16,410 nt of DNA. Source: Bacillota bacterium. GTDB lineage: Bacteria; Bacillota; Clostridia; Christensenellales; Aristaeellaceae. Shown one piece after another: positions 6,627 to 13,336 of the stretch. Positions within the stretch are counted from its first letter, which is position 1. Each line of letters begins with the position of its first letter. The notes under the pieces were generated by a model that worked only from the letters and a program-made list of their open reading frames with translations, did not search any database and had not been told where the DNA came from. The stretch covers positions 1 to 16,410 of the forward strand of contig JAEXCG010000016.1 of NCBI GenBank assembly GCA_023402355.1, given 5' to 3'. A program made the translations under genes and the position numbers.

Positions 6627-7220
6627 TTATAGAAGCTTTTCCTTCAAAATCGCGTGAAACTGCCCGCCGCAGCGCATGAGCTCGTCCAACACCGCGTCGA
6701 TGCCTTCCTCCGTCTTCGTCCAGTTGTCGCGCGTGATGCCCTGCGCGCTGACCGGACAGACGATGAACTCTGTCTCCGGGTACAGCGTCTCGTAGTACAT
6801 GAGCGCGCGGCGGGCGTGCTGCTCCTTGCAGCAGATCATCGCGCTGCGCACCTCAACGCCCAGCGCGTCGGTGACCCGGCGCGAATAGATCGCGTTCTCG
6901 TACGTGTAGGTCGCCTGATCCTCCCGCAGGATCGCGCGCTCGGGGACGCCGCAGCGCATCAGCACGTCGCGGTAAAAGGCCCATTCGCTCTCATACGGGC
7001 CCGGGTATTCCGCCGCGTGCGACTGCGGGCCCGGAAAGCGCCCGAGCGTCACGCTGAACCGCCCCGAGGGGAGCAGCAGCGGCGCGTAGCCCTCCCGGTA
7101 CATGCGGGCGCCCTGAAGCGCGGTCTCCGCGTAGGCGCTGCCGGGCAGAAAGGCGATGTCCACCGGCCGCGGCGCATGGCGCACGAAGATAAAGTCCGTG
7201 ATCTCCTGAACGTAGCGCAC
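6627..7220 (-). CDS. YdcF/DUF218-family protein, 197 aa
   Basis: Matches the DUF218 (YdcF/SanA-like) Rossmann-type fold: strand DIAFLPGSAY near residues 21-30 with a PGS loop; ARMYREGYAPLLLPSGR; acidic ILREDQATYTYENAIYS near 97-112; and SAMICCKEQHARRALMYYET near 127-145, corresponding to the family's S-x-xH-xxRA motif. The exact reaction is unknown; relatives are linked to envelope biogenesis. There is no TM helix here. The start is GTG at 7220, chosen because GGAGAGGAGAA precedes it by 7 bp and family similarity begins shortly after. The longer frame from 7376 is Arg/Pro-rich with no similarity. A possible small ORF ends 20 bp upstream, and the only clear promoter is at 7634-7662. Confidence 0.82.
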   Translation of the reverse strand: MRYVQEITDFIFVRHAPRPVDIAFLPGSAYAETALQGARMYREGYAPLLLPSGRFSVTLGRFPGPQSHAAEYPGPYESEWAFYRDVLMRCGVPERAILREDQATYTYENAIYSRRVTDALGVEVRSAMICCKEQHARRALMYYETLYPETEFIVCPVSAQGITRDNWTKTEEGIDAVLDELMRCGGQFHAILKEKLL

Positions 7221-7240
7221 GCGCAGTTCTCCTCTCCCCG

Positions 7241-7426
7241 TCACATTCGGCCCATGCGGCGCATTCGCGCGTCCCGTCTTACGCCCTGCGCGCACGGCGC
7301 GGGGGCGGAGCACAGGGCGAAGCGCCCGGTGAAGTGGCAGCACGCTGCGGGTGCCAGGGGGCCTGCGCATCGGCACGGCAAGAGCCCGGCCAGCGCGAGG
7401 AGCAGCGGGATCAGCAGATTCGGCAT
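7241..7426 (-). CDS. Possible small Cys-rich membrane protein, 61 aa
   Basis: A short frame with a hydrophobic N-terminus (MPNLLIPLLLALAGLLP), then six Cys within residues 18-45 and a basic, Met-containing tail. GAAAGG lies 9 bp upstream of the ATG at 7426; an alternative ATG at 7435 is too close to it. It ends 20 bp before the GTG of the YdcF gene, so both could be co-transcribed. No promoter stands between it and the terminator at 7463-7494. I do not recognise a family. It could equally be a chance ORF in GC-rich DNA. Confidence 0.35.
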   Translation of the reverse strand: MPNLLIPLLLALAGLLPCRCAGPLAPAACCHFTGRFALCSAPAPCAQGVRRDARMRRMGRM

Positions 7427-7462
7427 TTGACTCATCCTTTCAAACCGGTTCGAGATAAAGAA

Positions 7463-7494
7463 AAGCCCGCTTCGCACAGTGGCGAAACGGGCTT
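7463..7494 (-). terminator. Terminator (or attenuator) after the 29-codon ORF
   Basis: AAGCCCG-x-TTCGC (7463-7475) pairs with GCGAA-x-CGGGCTT (7482-7494): 12 pairs with one internal mismatch around ACAGTG. On the minus strand it is followed by TTCTTTAT. It lies 17 bp past the stop of the 29-codon ORF and upstream of the YdcF gene. Confidence 0.85.
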
Positions 7495-7511
7495 GATTGC
7501 TGCATCAATGC

Positions 7512-7601
7512 CTATTCTACGTTCCTGTGCAAGCCAAAAAGTGCGTCGGACATCTCCGCGCACATCAGGAACATTCGCATCGAGTGAACGCCTAAACGCA
7601 T
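7512..7601 (-). CDS. Met-rich 29-residue small protein or leader peptide
   Basis: This is a 29-codon frame, ATG to TAG. The peptide opens MRLGVHSMRMFLMCAEM and ends with LFGLHRNVE. Five of 29 residues are Met, three of them within MRMFLM. GGGAGGA (7609-7615) lies 7 bp upstream, an excellent RBS. A consensus promoter lies just before it and an intrinsic terminator just after, so it forms a complete transcription unit under 200 bp. Two readings are possible: a genuine small protein, or a leader peptide whose translation controls the terminator and thereby the downstream genes. I recognise no family. The metNIQ importer lies divergently next door, which makes the Met content notable. Confidence 0.6.
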   Translation of the reverse strand: MRLGVHSMRMFLMCAEMSDALFGLHRNVE

Positions 7602-7633
7602 GGATTTGTCCTCCCTTCGGCTTGCTTTGCTTT

Positions 7634-7662
7634 AGTTTAGCATCCACCGGCGCGCCTGTCAA
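7634..7662 (-). promoter_or_regulatory. Promoter of the 29-codon unit
   Basis: On the minus strand: perfect -35 TTGACA (7657-7662), 17 bp spacer, -10 TAAACT (7634-7639, 4 of 6). Transcription would start near 7627, about 25 nt before the ATG at 7601. Confidence 0.8.
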
Positions 7663-7794
7663 CCTGGTAAGTGCGATTTTCAAAATAATTTTTAAAAATT
7701 CAGCGCGTTCTTTTCTTTGCGCCTTAAATAGAAGCAGGGTTCGCAGGGCGCCTCAAACGGCGCTTTTCGGCCCGCTTTTTTGCAATTTCGGGGG

Positions 7795-7824
7795 TTGACA
7801 ACCCGCAAAGACGTGGTGTAGCAT
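7795..7824 (+). promoter_or_regulatory. Promoter of the metNIQ operon
   Basis: Perfect -35 TTGACA (7795-7800), 18 bp spacer, -10 TAGCAT (7819-7824, 4 of 6). The leader to the metN ATG would be about 40 nt, too short for a SAM riboswitch or T-box. The stretch 7663-7794 between the divergent promoters holds no gene I can support. Confidence 0.65.
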
Positions 7825-7870
7825 AATGCCCATCCACCGCAGCCGAGCAAAAGCACAGGGAGTTGAGCAC

Positions 7871-8929
7871 ATGGCAAGCAATCAGGAGGCGTCCCGAAGT
7901 CCCGTCATGATCGAGATTCAGGGCGTCAGAAAGGTCTATCCCTCGCAGGCCGGCGAAGTCGTCGCGCTGGACGGCATCGACCTTTCGATCCACAAGGGGG
8001 ACATTTACGGCATCATCGGCATGAGCGGCGCGGGCAAGTCCACGCTGATCCGCTGCATCAACCGTCTGGACGCCCCGACGGAGGGCCGCATCCTCATCGA
8101 CGGCGAGAACATCCTCACCATGAACGAAAAAGAGCTGCGCAAGATGCGCCGCACGGTGGCCATGATCTTTCAGCAGTTCAACCTGCTGATGCAGCGGACG
8201 GTCCTTCGCAACGTCTGCTTCCCGATGGAGATCAGCGGCGTGCCCAAGGCGCAGGCCCAAAAACGCGCAAGGGAGCTGCTCGAAATTGTCGGGCTCGCGG
8301 AAAAGGCGGATGCTTACCCCGCGCAGCTCTCCGGTGGGCAGCGCCAGCGCGTGGCCATCGCCCGGGCGCTCGCCACCGATCCGAAGGTGCTGCTGTGCGA
8401 CGAGGCCACCAGCGCCTTGGACCCGATGACCACGCAGGCCATCCTCTCGCTTTTGCAGGACATTAACAAGCGCCTGGGCATCACGATCGTCGTCATCACG
8501 CACGAGATGGCGGTCATAAGGCAGATCTGTACGCGCGTGGCGATCATCGACGGCGGCCGGATCGCGGAAAAGGGCAACGTCCGCGAGGTGTTCGCCAATC
8601 CCCGAACCGCCGCAGCCAAGCGCCTGTTCCGCACGACGAGCGAGGAAGAGCTGCCGCCCGGAAAGCGCTGCCTGCGCCTGATCTTCGACGACAACCGCAC
8701 GTACGAGCCGGTCATCGCGGGCATGATTCTCGCGTGCGGCGTGCCGGTCAACATCCTCTCGGCGAACATCCAGTCGGTCGCGGGCCAGCAGCGCGGGCAG
8801 ATGCTCGTGGAGCTGCCCGCGGACGAGGACGGCGCACAGCGCGCGGTCGAATACCTGAAGGGACAGCAGATTACCATCGAGGAGGTGAGCGCGGATGACC
8901 TGGCAGCAACTATTGTCCATGATCGGTAA
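7871..8929 (+). CDS. metN: Methionine ABC transporter ATP-binding protein MetN, 352 aa
   Basis: The ATPase that powers methionine uptake at the inner face of the membrane. Walker A GMSGAGKST (50-58), Q-loop FQQFN near 100-104, signature LSGGQ (153-157), Walker B VLLCDEATS (173-181) and switch His211 are all intact. The C-terminal part (about 265-345, RCLRLIFDDNRTYEPVIAGM onward) is a NIL domain. In MetN this domain binds methionine and inhibits transport when the internal pool is high, and it distinguishes MetN from other importer ATPases. The start at 7871 is chosen for AGGGAG 8 bp upstream; the ATG at 7826 lacks an RBS. It is the first gene of the operon, and its 3' end overlaps metI by 35 bp. 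Confidence 0.94.
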   Translation: MASNQEASRSPVMIEIQGVRKVYPSQAGEVVALDGIDLSIHKGDIYGIIGMSGAGKSTLIRCINRLDAPTEGRILIDGENILTMNEKELRKMRRTVAMIFQQFNLLMQRTVLRNVCFPMEISGVPKAQAQKRARELLEIVGLAEKADAYPAQLSGGQRQRVAIARALATDPKVLLCDEATSALDPMTTQAILSLLQDINKRLGITIVVITHEMAVIRQICTRVAIIDGGRIAEKGNVREVFANPRTAAAKRLFRTTSEEELPPGKRCLRLIFDDNRTYEPVIAGMILACGVPVNILSANIQSVAGQQRGQMLVELPADEDGAQRAVEYLKGQQITIEEVSADDLAATIVHDR

Positions 8930-9557
8930 CGGACTTTGGGAAACGTTTTACATGGTGCTCTTCTCCACGCTGCTTTCTTACCTCATCGGCCTTCCGCTCG
9001 GCGTGCTGCTGGTGGTGACCGAAAAGGACCACGTCCTGCCAAACGCCCCCTTGAACCACGTTCTGGGTACGGTCATCAACGTGCTGCGCTCGGTCCCCTT
9101 CCTGATCCTGATGATCGCGGTCATCCCCATCACCCGCGCGATCATGGGCTCGGCCATCGGCTCCAAGGCGACCATCATGCCGCTGACCATCGCCGCCTTC
9201 CCCTACGTCGCCCGCACGGTCGAAACGTCGCTCAAGGAGATCGACCGCGGCGTCATCGAGGCGGCGCAGTCCATGGGCGCGACCCGGCTGCACATCGTGC
9301 TCAAGGTGATGATTCCGGAGGCCATGCCCTCCCTCATCAGCGGCGCCGCCACCGCGACCACCAACATCCTGGGCTATTCCGCCATGGCCGGCGCGATCGG
9401 CGGCGGCGGATTGGGCGCGCTGGCGATCAACTACGGCTATTATCGCTATAAGACCGATATTCTGCTCATCGTCGTGGTCGTGCTGGTGCTGCTGGTGCAG
9501 GTCATTCAACTGATCGGCACGCGGAGTTCCCGCCTGGTGGATCACCGGCTAAAGTGA
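8895..9557 (+). CDS. metI: Methionine ABC transporter permease MetI, 220 aa
   Basis: The membrane-spanning partner of MetN. Five hydrophobic helices can be seen (about 17-41, 58-83, 92-112, 145-180, 187-208). The EAA coupling loop EAAQSMGATRLHIVLKVMIP (122-141) contacts the ATPase. NILGYSAMAGAIGGGGLGAL (157-176) is strongly typical of MetI. The length matches the family norm of ~217-220. The ATG at 8895 lies inside the end of metN with GGAGGTG 8 bp upstream, so translation is probably coupled. The substrate, methionine and probably D-methionine or derivatives, is inferred from the family. Confidence 0.94.
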   Translation: MTWQQLLSMIGNGLWETFYMVLFSTLLSYLIGLPLGVLLVVTEKDHVLPNAPLNHVLGTVINVLRSVPFLILMIAVIPITRAIMGSAIGSKATIMPLTIAAFPYVARTVETSLKEIDRGVIEAAQSMGATRLHIVLKVMIPEAMPSLISGAATATTNILGYSAMAGAIGGGGLGALAINYGYYRYKTDILLIVVVVLVLLVQVIQLIGTRSSRLVDHRLK

Positions 9558-9610
9558 TTCCCCGGCGTCTCAAATACGGCAAAATCGATAAAAAGAAGGA
9601 GTGTACCCCT

Positions 9611-10399
9611 ATGAAAAAGTTGATTTCGCTCGTCCTCGCCCTTGCGCTCACGCTCAGCCTCTCCAGCTTCGCCCTGGCCGCCGAAAAGATCCGGGTCGGC
9701 GCTTCCCCCTCCCCGCACGCCGAGATCCTCGCCGCCGCGAAGGACGCGCTGCTCGAAAAAGGATACGACCTGGAGGTCGTGGAGTTCACCGACTACATCC
9801 TGCCCAACACCACCACCGAATCCGGCGAACTCGACGCAAACTACTTCCAGCACAAGCCCTATCTGGACGACTTCAACGCGCAGAACGGCACGCACCTGGT
9901 GAGCGCCTTCGGCGTGCACGTGGAGCCGATGGCTGTCTTCGCGGGCAAAGGGGAAACCCTTGAAACCCTGAAGGACGGCGCGACCATCGCCGTGCCCAAC
10001 GACCCGACCAACGAAGCCCGCGCGCTGCTGCTGCTCGAAAAGCAGGGCGTCCTCACCCTGAAGGAAGAGGCCGGCATCACCGCCACCAAGCTGGACATCG
10101 AGGAAAACCCGCACAACGTGAACATCCTCGAGGTCGAGGCCGCGCAGCTTCCGCTCATGCTGCCGGACGTGGAGTTTGCGGTCATCAACGGCAACTACGC
10201 CTTGGCCGCGGGCCTGAACCCGGTAAACGACTCCGTCGCCATCGAGGACGGTTCTTCCCCCTATCTGAACGTAGTGGTCGTCAAGGAAGGGAATGAGAAC
10301 GCGGACTTCGTCCTCGCGCTGAAGGAAGTTCTGCAGAGCGACGCGATCAAGACCTTCATCGACGAAACCTACAAGGGTTCGGTCATCGCCGCCTTCTAA
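9611..10399 (+). CDS. metQ: Methionine-binding protein MetQ, 262 aa
   Basis: The substrate-binding component (NlpA/MetQ family) that captures methionine outside the membrane and delivers it to MetI. Typical motifs include KIRVGASPSPHAEILAAAKD after the signal, FTDYILPNTTTESGELDANY, FQHKPYLDDFN, and PNDPTNEARALLLLEKQGVL. The signal peptide (1-23) ends SFALA-AEK, a signal peptidase I site. No lipobox Cys is present, and the protein appears to contain no Cys at all, which is unusual for a MetQ from a Gram-positive-type cell. The start has GAAGGAG upstream, 53 bp after metI. It is the last gene of the operon and is followed by a terminator. Confidence 0.93.
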   Translation: MKKLISLVLALALTLSLSSFALAAEKIRVGASPSPHAEILAAAKDALLEKGYDLEVVEFTDYILPNTTTESGELDANYFQHKPYLDDFNAQNGTHLVSAFGVHVEPMAVFAGKGETLETLKDGATIAVPNDPTNEARALLLLEKQGVLTLKEEAGITATKLDIEENPHNVNILEVEAAQLPLMLPDVEFAVINGNYALAAGLNPVNDSVAIEDGSSPYLNVVVVKEGNENADFVLALKEVLQSDAIKTFIDETYKGSVIAAF

Positions 10400-10415
10400 T
10401 CCATTCATTTCCACA

Positions 10416-10450
10416 AGAACGGGCAGCAGTCCGTTCTCTTTTCTTTTTAT
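10416..10450 (+). terminator. Terminator of the metNIQ operon
   Basis: AGAACGG (10416-10422) and CCGTTCT (10431-10437) pair around an 8-nt loop, followed by CTTTTCTTTTTAT. It begins 17 bp after the metQ stop. The following 10451-10589 holds no gene I can support, only a small inverted repeat, CTTCA-GTCGT-TGAAG, at 10509-10523. Confidence 0.85.
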
Positions 10451-10589
10451 CCCCACTTTCTCTCTCAAATCAGTCCTCAATCGTCTCACCACCTCCACAT
10501 CATGCTTTCTTCAGTCGTTGAAGCGCCCTCTTTCTTCCACGCGCTCGCTGCATCTTGCCCGCGATTTTCGGCAGGTCGCCCTCCGCGCC

Positions 10590-10618
10590 TTGCGCCCCGC
10601 CGCGCCCTGTGTTATGCT
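10590..10618 (+). promoter_or_regulatory. Candidate promoter of the LytTR-ABC operon
   Basis: -35 TTGCGC (10590-10595), 17 bp spacer, -10 TATGCT (10613-10618) with an extended TGT in front. The start point would fall around 10624-10625, right at the RBS, so the leader is very short. The -35 is weak, which fits a promoter needing an activator such as the LytTR protein itself. Confidence 0.5.
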
Positions 10619-10635
10619 TTTTCCGAGGTGAGCCC

Positions 10636-11079
10636 ATGAAGCTGACGGTAATGCAGGATCTCGACATCGCCGAAACGGAAATCATCGTCCGCTGCGCGTT
10701 GGTGGACGACAGGCTGCGCGCGCTGCTCGAGCAGATCCGCCTGTACGGGTTTTCCATTTCCGCGCGCAAGGACGACCGCCTGATGCAGGTCGCCCTCGAG
10801 GATATCTACTACTTCGAGTCGATAGACGACCACACGTTTCTCTACACGGAAAAGGACGTGCTGCAATGCGACCTGCGCCTGTACGAGCTGGAACGCCAGC
10901 TTGAGCGCACGGCGTTCGTCCGCTGCGCCAAGAACTGCTTGCTCAACACGCGCCGCATCGAAAGCGTGCGCGCGCAGTACAACGGAAGGCTGGAAGCGAC
11001 GCTGCAAAACGGCGAACGCGTCGTCGTTTCCCGCCACTACGTGCCCGCCGTCAAAGAACGCTTCGGGCTGAAAGGATGA
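10636..11079 (+). CDS. LytTR-type DNA-binding regulator, 147 aa
   Basis: A regulator without a receiver domain. Residues 1-43 are a short N-terminal part. The LytTR domain covers about 44-143: RKDDRLMQVALEDIYYFESI at 44-63, TEKDVLQCDLRLYELERQL, FVRCAKNCLLNTRRIESV at 94-111 (the usual F-R-H/N-x-L-xN-I core), and ERVVVSRHYVPAVKERFG. It probably activates its own operon. The start at 10636 has GAGGTG 6-7 bp upstream. The stop overlaps the next ATG by 4 bp (ATGA). A short LytTR protein next to a DUF3021 membrane protein fits the two-gene LytTR regulatory systems known in Firmicutes, in which the membrane partner restrains the regulator. Confidence 0.92.
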   Translation: MKLTVMQDLDIAETEIIVRCALVDDRLRALLEQIRLYGFSISARKDDRLMQVALEDIYYFESIDDHTFLYTEKDVLQCDLRLYELERQLERTAFVRCAKNCLLNTRRIESVRAQYNGRLEATLQNGERVVVSRHYVPAVKERFGLKG

Positions 11080-11510
11080 GCCGTATGTTCAAGAACTACT
11101 TTATCCGTGTCTGCGTGTCCTACACGATTCTCGTCTTCGTGCTGGCGGTTCTCTGCCTGCTGCCCCTGCCCGTCCCCTATCTGCACTTCACGCCCGTGCT
11201 CCTGCTGCAGCTGCTCGCCATAAACACGTTCATTCAGTGCGTCATGTACTTTACCGACCGATTGCCGGTAAAGGGCATGGCAGCCCAGATTCTGCTCGGA
11301 ACGGCGGTCGCGCTGCTTTGCGTGTTCTTCGTGGGCGTTCTCTTCGGGCTGTTCGAACTAAATCTGCGCACGCTCCTGTGCATCCTGCCGGTCGTGACGG
11401 TGGTGACGCTAAGCGTATACGGCTTCTTCTTTTGGCATGCGAGCCGGGACGCCAAGGCCATCAACGACGAAATACAAAAAAAGCGGGAGGAAAGCCATGA
11501 ACGCGATTGA
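11076..11510 (+). CDS. DUF3021-family four-helix membrane protein, 144 aa
   Basis: Four predicted membrane helices (about 10-32, 38-58, 68-91, 98-120) and a charged C-terminal tail (HASRDAKAINDEIQKKREES) that would lie in the cytoplasm. The length, topology and position directly after a LytTR gene match DUF3021 proteins. In LytTR regulatory systems of Firmicutes such partners are membrane inhibitors of the regulator; that role is inferred here from position. The gene overlaps its upstream neighbour by 4 bp and its downstream neighbour by 14 bp, indicating translational coupling. Confidence 0.85.
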   Translation: MSRMFKNYFIRVCVSYTILVFVLAVLCLLPLPVPYLHFTPVLLLQLLAINTFIQCVMYFTDRLPVKGMAAQILLGTAVALLCVFFVGVLFGLFELNLRTLLCILPVVTVVTLSVYGFFFWHASRDAKAINDEIQKKREESHERD

Positions 11511-12432
11511 CATAAGCGGCCTGCGCGTGCGCTACGGCGCGCTGGAAGCCGTCCGCGGCATCGACCTGCGCGTGCCGCAGGGGTCGCTCTTCGCATTTCT
11601 GGGGCCTAACGGCGCGGGCAAGTCCACGACCCTATCCGTGCTATCCACGCTGCTCGCCCCCAGCGCCGGCAGCGTCCTCGTCGCGGGGCATGCGCTCGGC
11701 CGGGAGGACGACGCCATTCGCCGCGCGATCGGCATCGTCTTTCAGCAGAGCGTCCTCGACGACCTGCTGACCGTCGAGGAAAACCTCCGCTGCCGCGGCG
11801 GGCTTTACGGGCTGCGCGGCCGGGCGCTCGCATGCGCCGTGCGGGACGCAGCTGCGGCCGTCGGCATCACGGACCTGCTATCCCGCCGCTACGATCGCCT
11901 TTCCGGCGGGCAGCGGCGGCGCGCGGACATCGCCCGGGCGCTGGTCGCCGCGCCCACCCTGCTGATCCTCGACGAGCCGACCACCGGTCTTGACCCGCAG
12001 TCTCGCGGGGCGGTCTGGGAGGCGGTGCGTGCGCTGCAAAGGGAGCGCGGCATGACCGTGCTGCTCACCACGCACTACATGGAGGAGGCCGCGCAGGCGG
12101 ACGAGGTCAGCGTCATCTGTCGGGGCCGCATCGTCGCCGAGGGCACGCCGCAAGCGCTGCGTTCGCGCTACGCCAAGGATACGCTTTTGCTGTACCCCAG
12201 CGACGAGGAGGCGCTCAAAAGCGCGCTGCTCGCAAGGAGCCTGCGCTTTGAGGCGCGCGGTCGGGCGCTTCGGTTGGAGCTTGCCGACACGCTTAGCGCC
12301 ATTCCGCTGCTCCATGCGCTTGCGCCGCTGCTCTGCGCGTTCGAGGTCAGCTCCGGCACGCTGGACGACGCCTTTGTGCGTCTGATCGAGGGAGAGGAGA
12401 CGAAGGACGATGCTGCTCCTGCTGAAGCGTAA
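11497..12432 (+). CDS. ABC-2-type exporter ATP-binding protein (DrrA/CcmA-like), 311 aa
   Basis: An ABC ATPase with complete motifs: Walker A GPNGAGKST (36-44), Q-loop Gln84, signature LSGGQ (135-139), Walker B LLILDEPTTGLD (155-166) and switch His193. The C-terminal ~80 residues resemble the accessory region of DrrA-like drug/lipid exporters. Its partner is the ABC-2 permease immediately downstream. The substrate is unknown; antibiotic or peptide export or self-protection is common for LytTR-linked transporters. I chose the ATG at 11497 for GGGAGGAA upstream and because the domain starts there. It overlaps the DUF3021 gene by 14 bp and the permease gene by 23 bp. Confidence 0.93.
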   Translation: MNAIDISGLRVRYGALEAVRGIDLRVPQGSLFAFLGPNGAGKSTTLSVLSTLLAPSAGSVLVAGHALGREDDAIRRAIGIVFQQSVLDDLLTVEENLRCRGGLYGLRGRALACAVRDAAAAVGITDLLSRRYDRLSGGQRRRADIARALVAAPTLLILDEPTTGLDPQSRGAVWEAVRALQRERGMTVLLTTHYMEEAAQADEVSVICRGRIVAEGTPQALRSRYAKDTLLLYPSDEEALKSALLARSLRFEARGRALRLELADTLSAIPLLHALAPLLCAFEVSSGTLDDAFVRLIEGEETKDDAAPAEA

Positions 12433-13258
12433 CATCCTGCTCTACCTGCGCGACCGCATCGGGCTCTTCTTCTCCATGCTCTCGCCGCTGATCGTGCTGG
12501 TGCTCTATGCGCTGTTCCTCTCCCGCTCGCTGGTGTCCAACCTGCCGCCGCTTCCCGGTGCGAAGGCGCTGATGGACGTTTGGATGGTCGCGGGGCTGCT
12601 CGGCGTCACCAGCGTCACCTCCACCTTCGGCGCGCTCTCGCAGCTCGTGGACGACCGCAGGCGACGCATTCTGTCGGACTTCGCGGCCTCTCCGCTCACG
12701 CGGCTGCGCCTGGCGGCGGGCTACGCGGGCGGCGCGTTCGGCGCGGGGCTGCTCATGACGGCGCTGTGCGCGGGGATTGGGGCGATCTATCTGTACCTGG
12801 CGGATGGGCTGCTGCTCAGCCCCGCCGTCTGGCTGGCGGCCCTTCCGGCGGCGGGGGCCAGCGTCCTTTGCAGCGCCTCTGCCGCGCTGTGCTGCGCGCT
12901 GTTTTTGCGCACGGCTTCCTCGTACGGCGCGCTGCAAACGCTGCTGGGCACGCTGATCGGGTTTCTGATGGGCATGTACGTCCCCATCGGCGCGCTGCCA
13001 TCCGGCGTGCAGGCCTTCATCCGCTTCTTCCCGCTCTCCCACGGCGCGGCGCTGCTGCGCAAGCTGCTGCTCACCCCGCAGCTCGAGGGCTGGCCGCAGG
13101 CCGCGAAGGACCTGTTCAACCTGGAGCTGGGCTGCGCGTTCCGCTACGGGGATTACGTCCTCCCCGCCGCCGGCCACGCGCTCGTGCTGGTCGGTTCCGG
13201 CGCGGGGCTTCTGGCGCTGTGCGCGCTGCTCCTGCGGCGCAGGAACGCCGGTCTATAG
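12410..13258 (+). CDS. ABC-2-type transporter permease, 282 aa
   Basis: The membrane half of the exporter. Six hydrophobic helices (about 18-38, 57-77, 105-128, 138-166, 173-196, 250-275) show the ABC-2 layout, with the conserved cytosolic segment LVDDRRRRILSDFAASPLTR (79-98) after helix 2 and the MGMYVPIGALPSGVQAFIRF signature (187-206) near helix 5. The last residues LLRRRN lie in the cytoplasm. The ATG at 12410 has GGAGACGAAGG upstream and overlaps the ATPase gene by 23 bp. No clear terminator follows before the next promoter at 13265, so some read-through into the mannosidase gene is possible. Confidence 0.92.
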   Translation: MLLLLKRNILLYLRDRIGLFFSMLSPLIVLVLYALFLSRSLVSNLPPLPGAKALMDVWMVAGLLGVTSVTSTFGALSQLVDDRRRRILSDFAASPLTRLRLAAGYAGGAFGAGLLMTALCAGIGAIYLYLADGLLLSPAVWLAALPAAGASVLCSASAALCCALFLRTASSYGALQTLLGTLIGFLMGMYVPIGALPSGVQAFIRFFPLSHGAALLRKLLLTPQLEGWPQAAKDLFNLELGCAFRYGDYVLPAAGHALVLVGSGAGLLALCALLLRRRNAGL

Positions 13259-13264
13259 AACCGC

Positions 13265-13293
13265 TTGCAATTTAGGCCTCCTTCCGCTATACT
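13265..13293 (+). promoter_or_regulatory. Promoter of the GH125 gene
   Basis: -35 TTGCAA (13265-13270), 17 bp spacer, -10 TATACT (13288-13293). It lies right after the permease stop and about 44 bp before the mannosidase ATG. Confidence 0.75.
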
Positions 13294-13336
13294 GTGCGTA
13301 GCAAAAAACGCCGCAGATGCGAACGGAGGTCTTTTT

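Noticed and set aside
7663..7870. SAM riboswitch or T-box before metN
   Set aside because: I could not find the conserved helices or a T-box sequence, and the leader from the promoter is only ~40 nt.
7724..8920. 398-codon minus-strand frame opposite metN
   Set aside because: A shadow of metN produced by GC-rich third positions: His/Arg/Asp-rich with no recognisable domain.
9542..10498. 318-codon minus-strand frame opposite metQ
   Set aside because: A shadow of metQ with unbalanced Gly/Val/Arg composition and no RBS.
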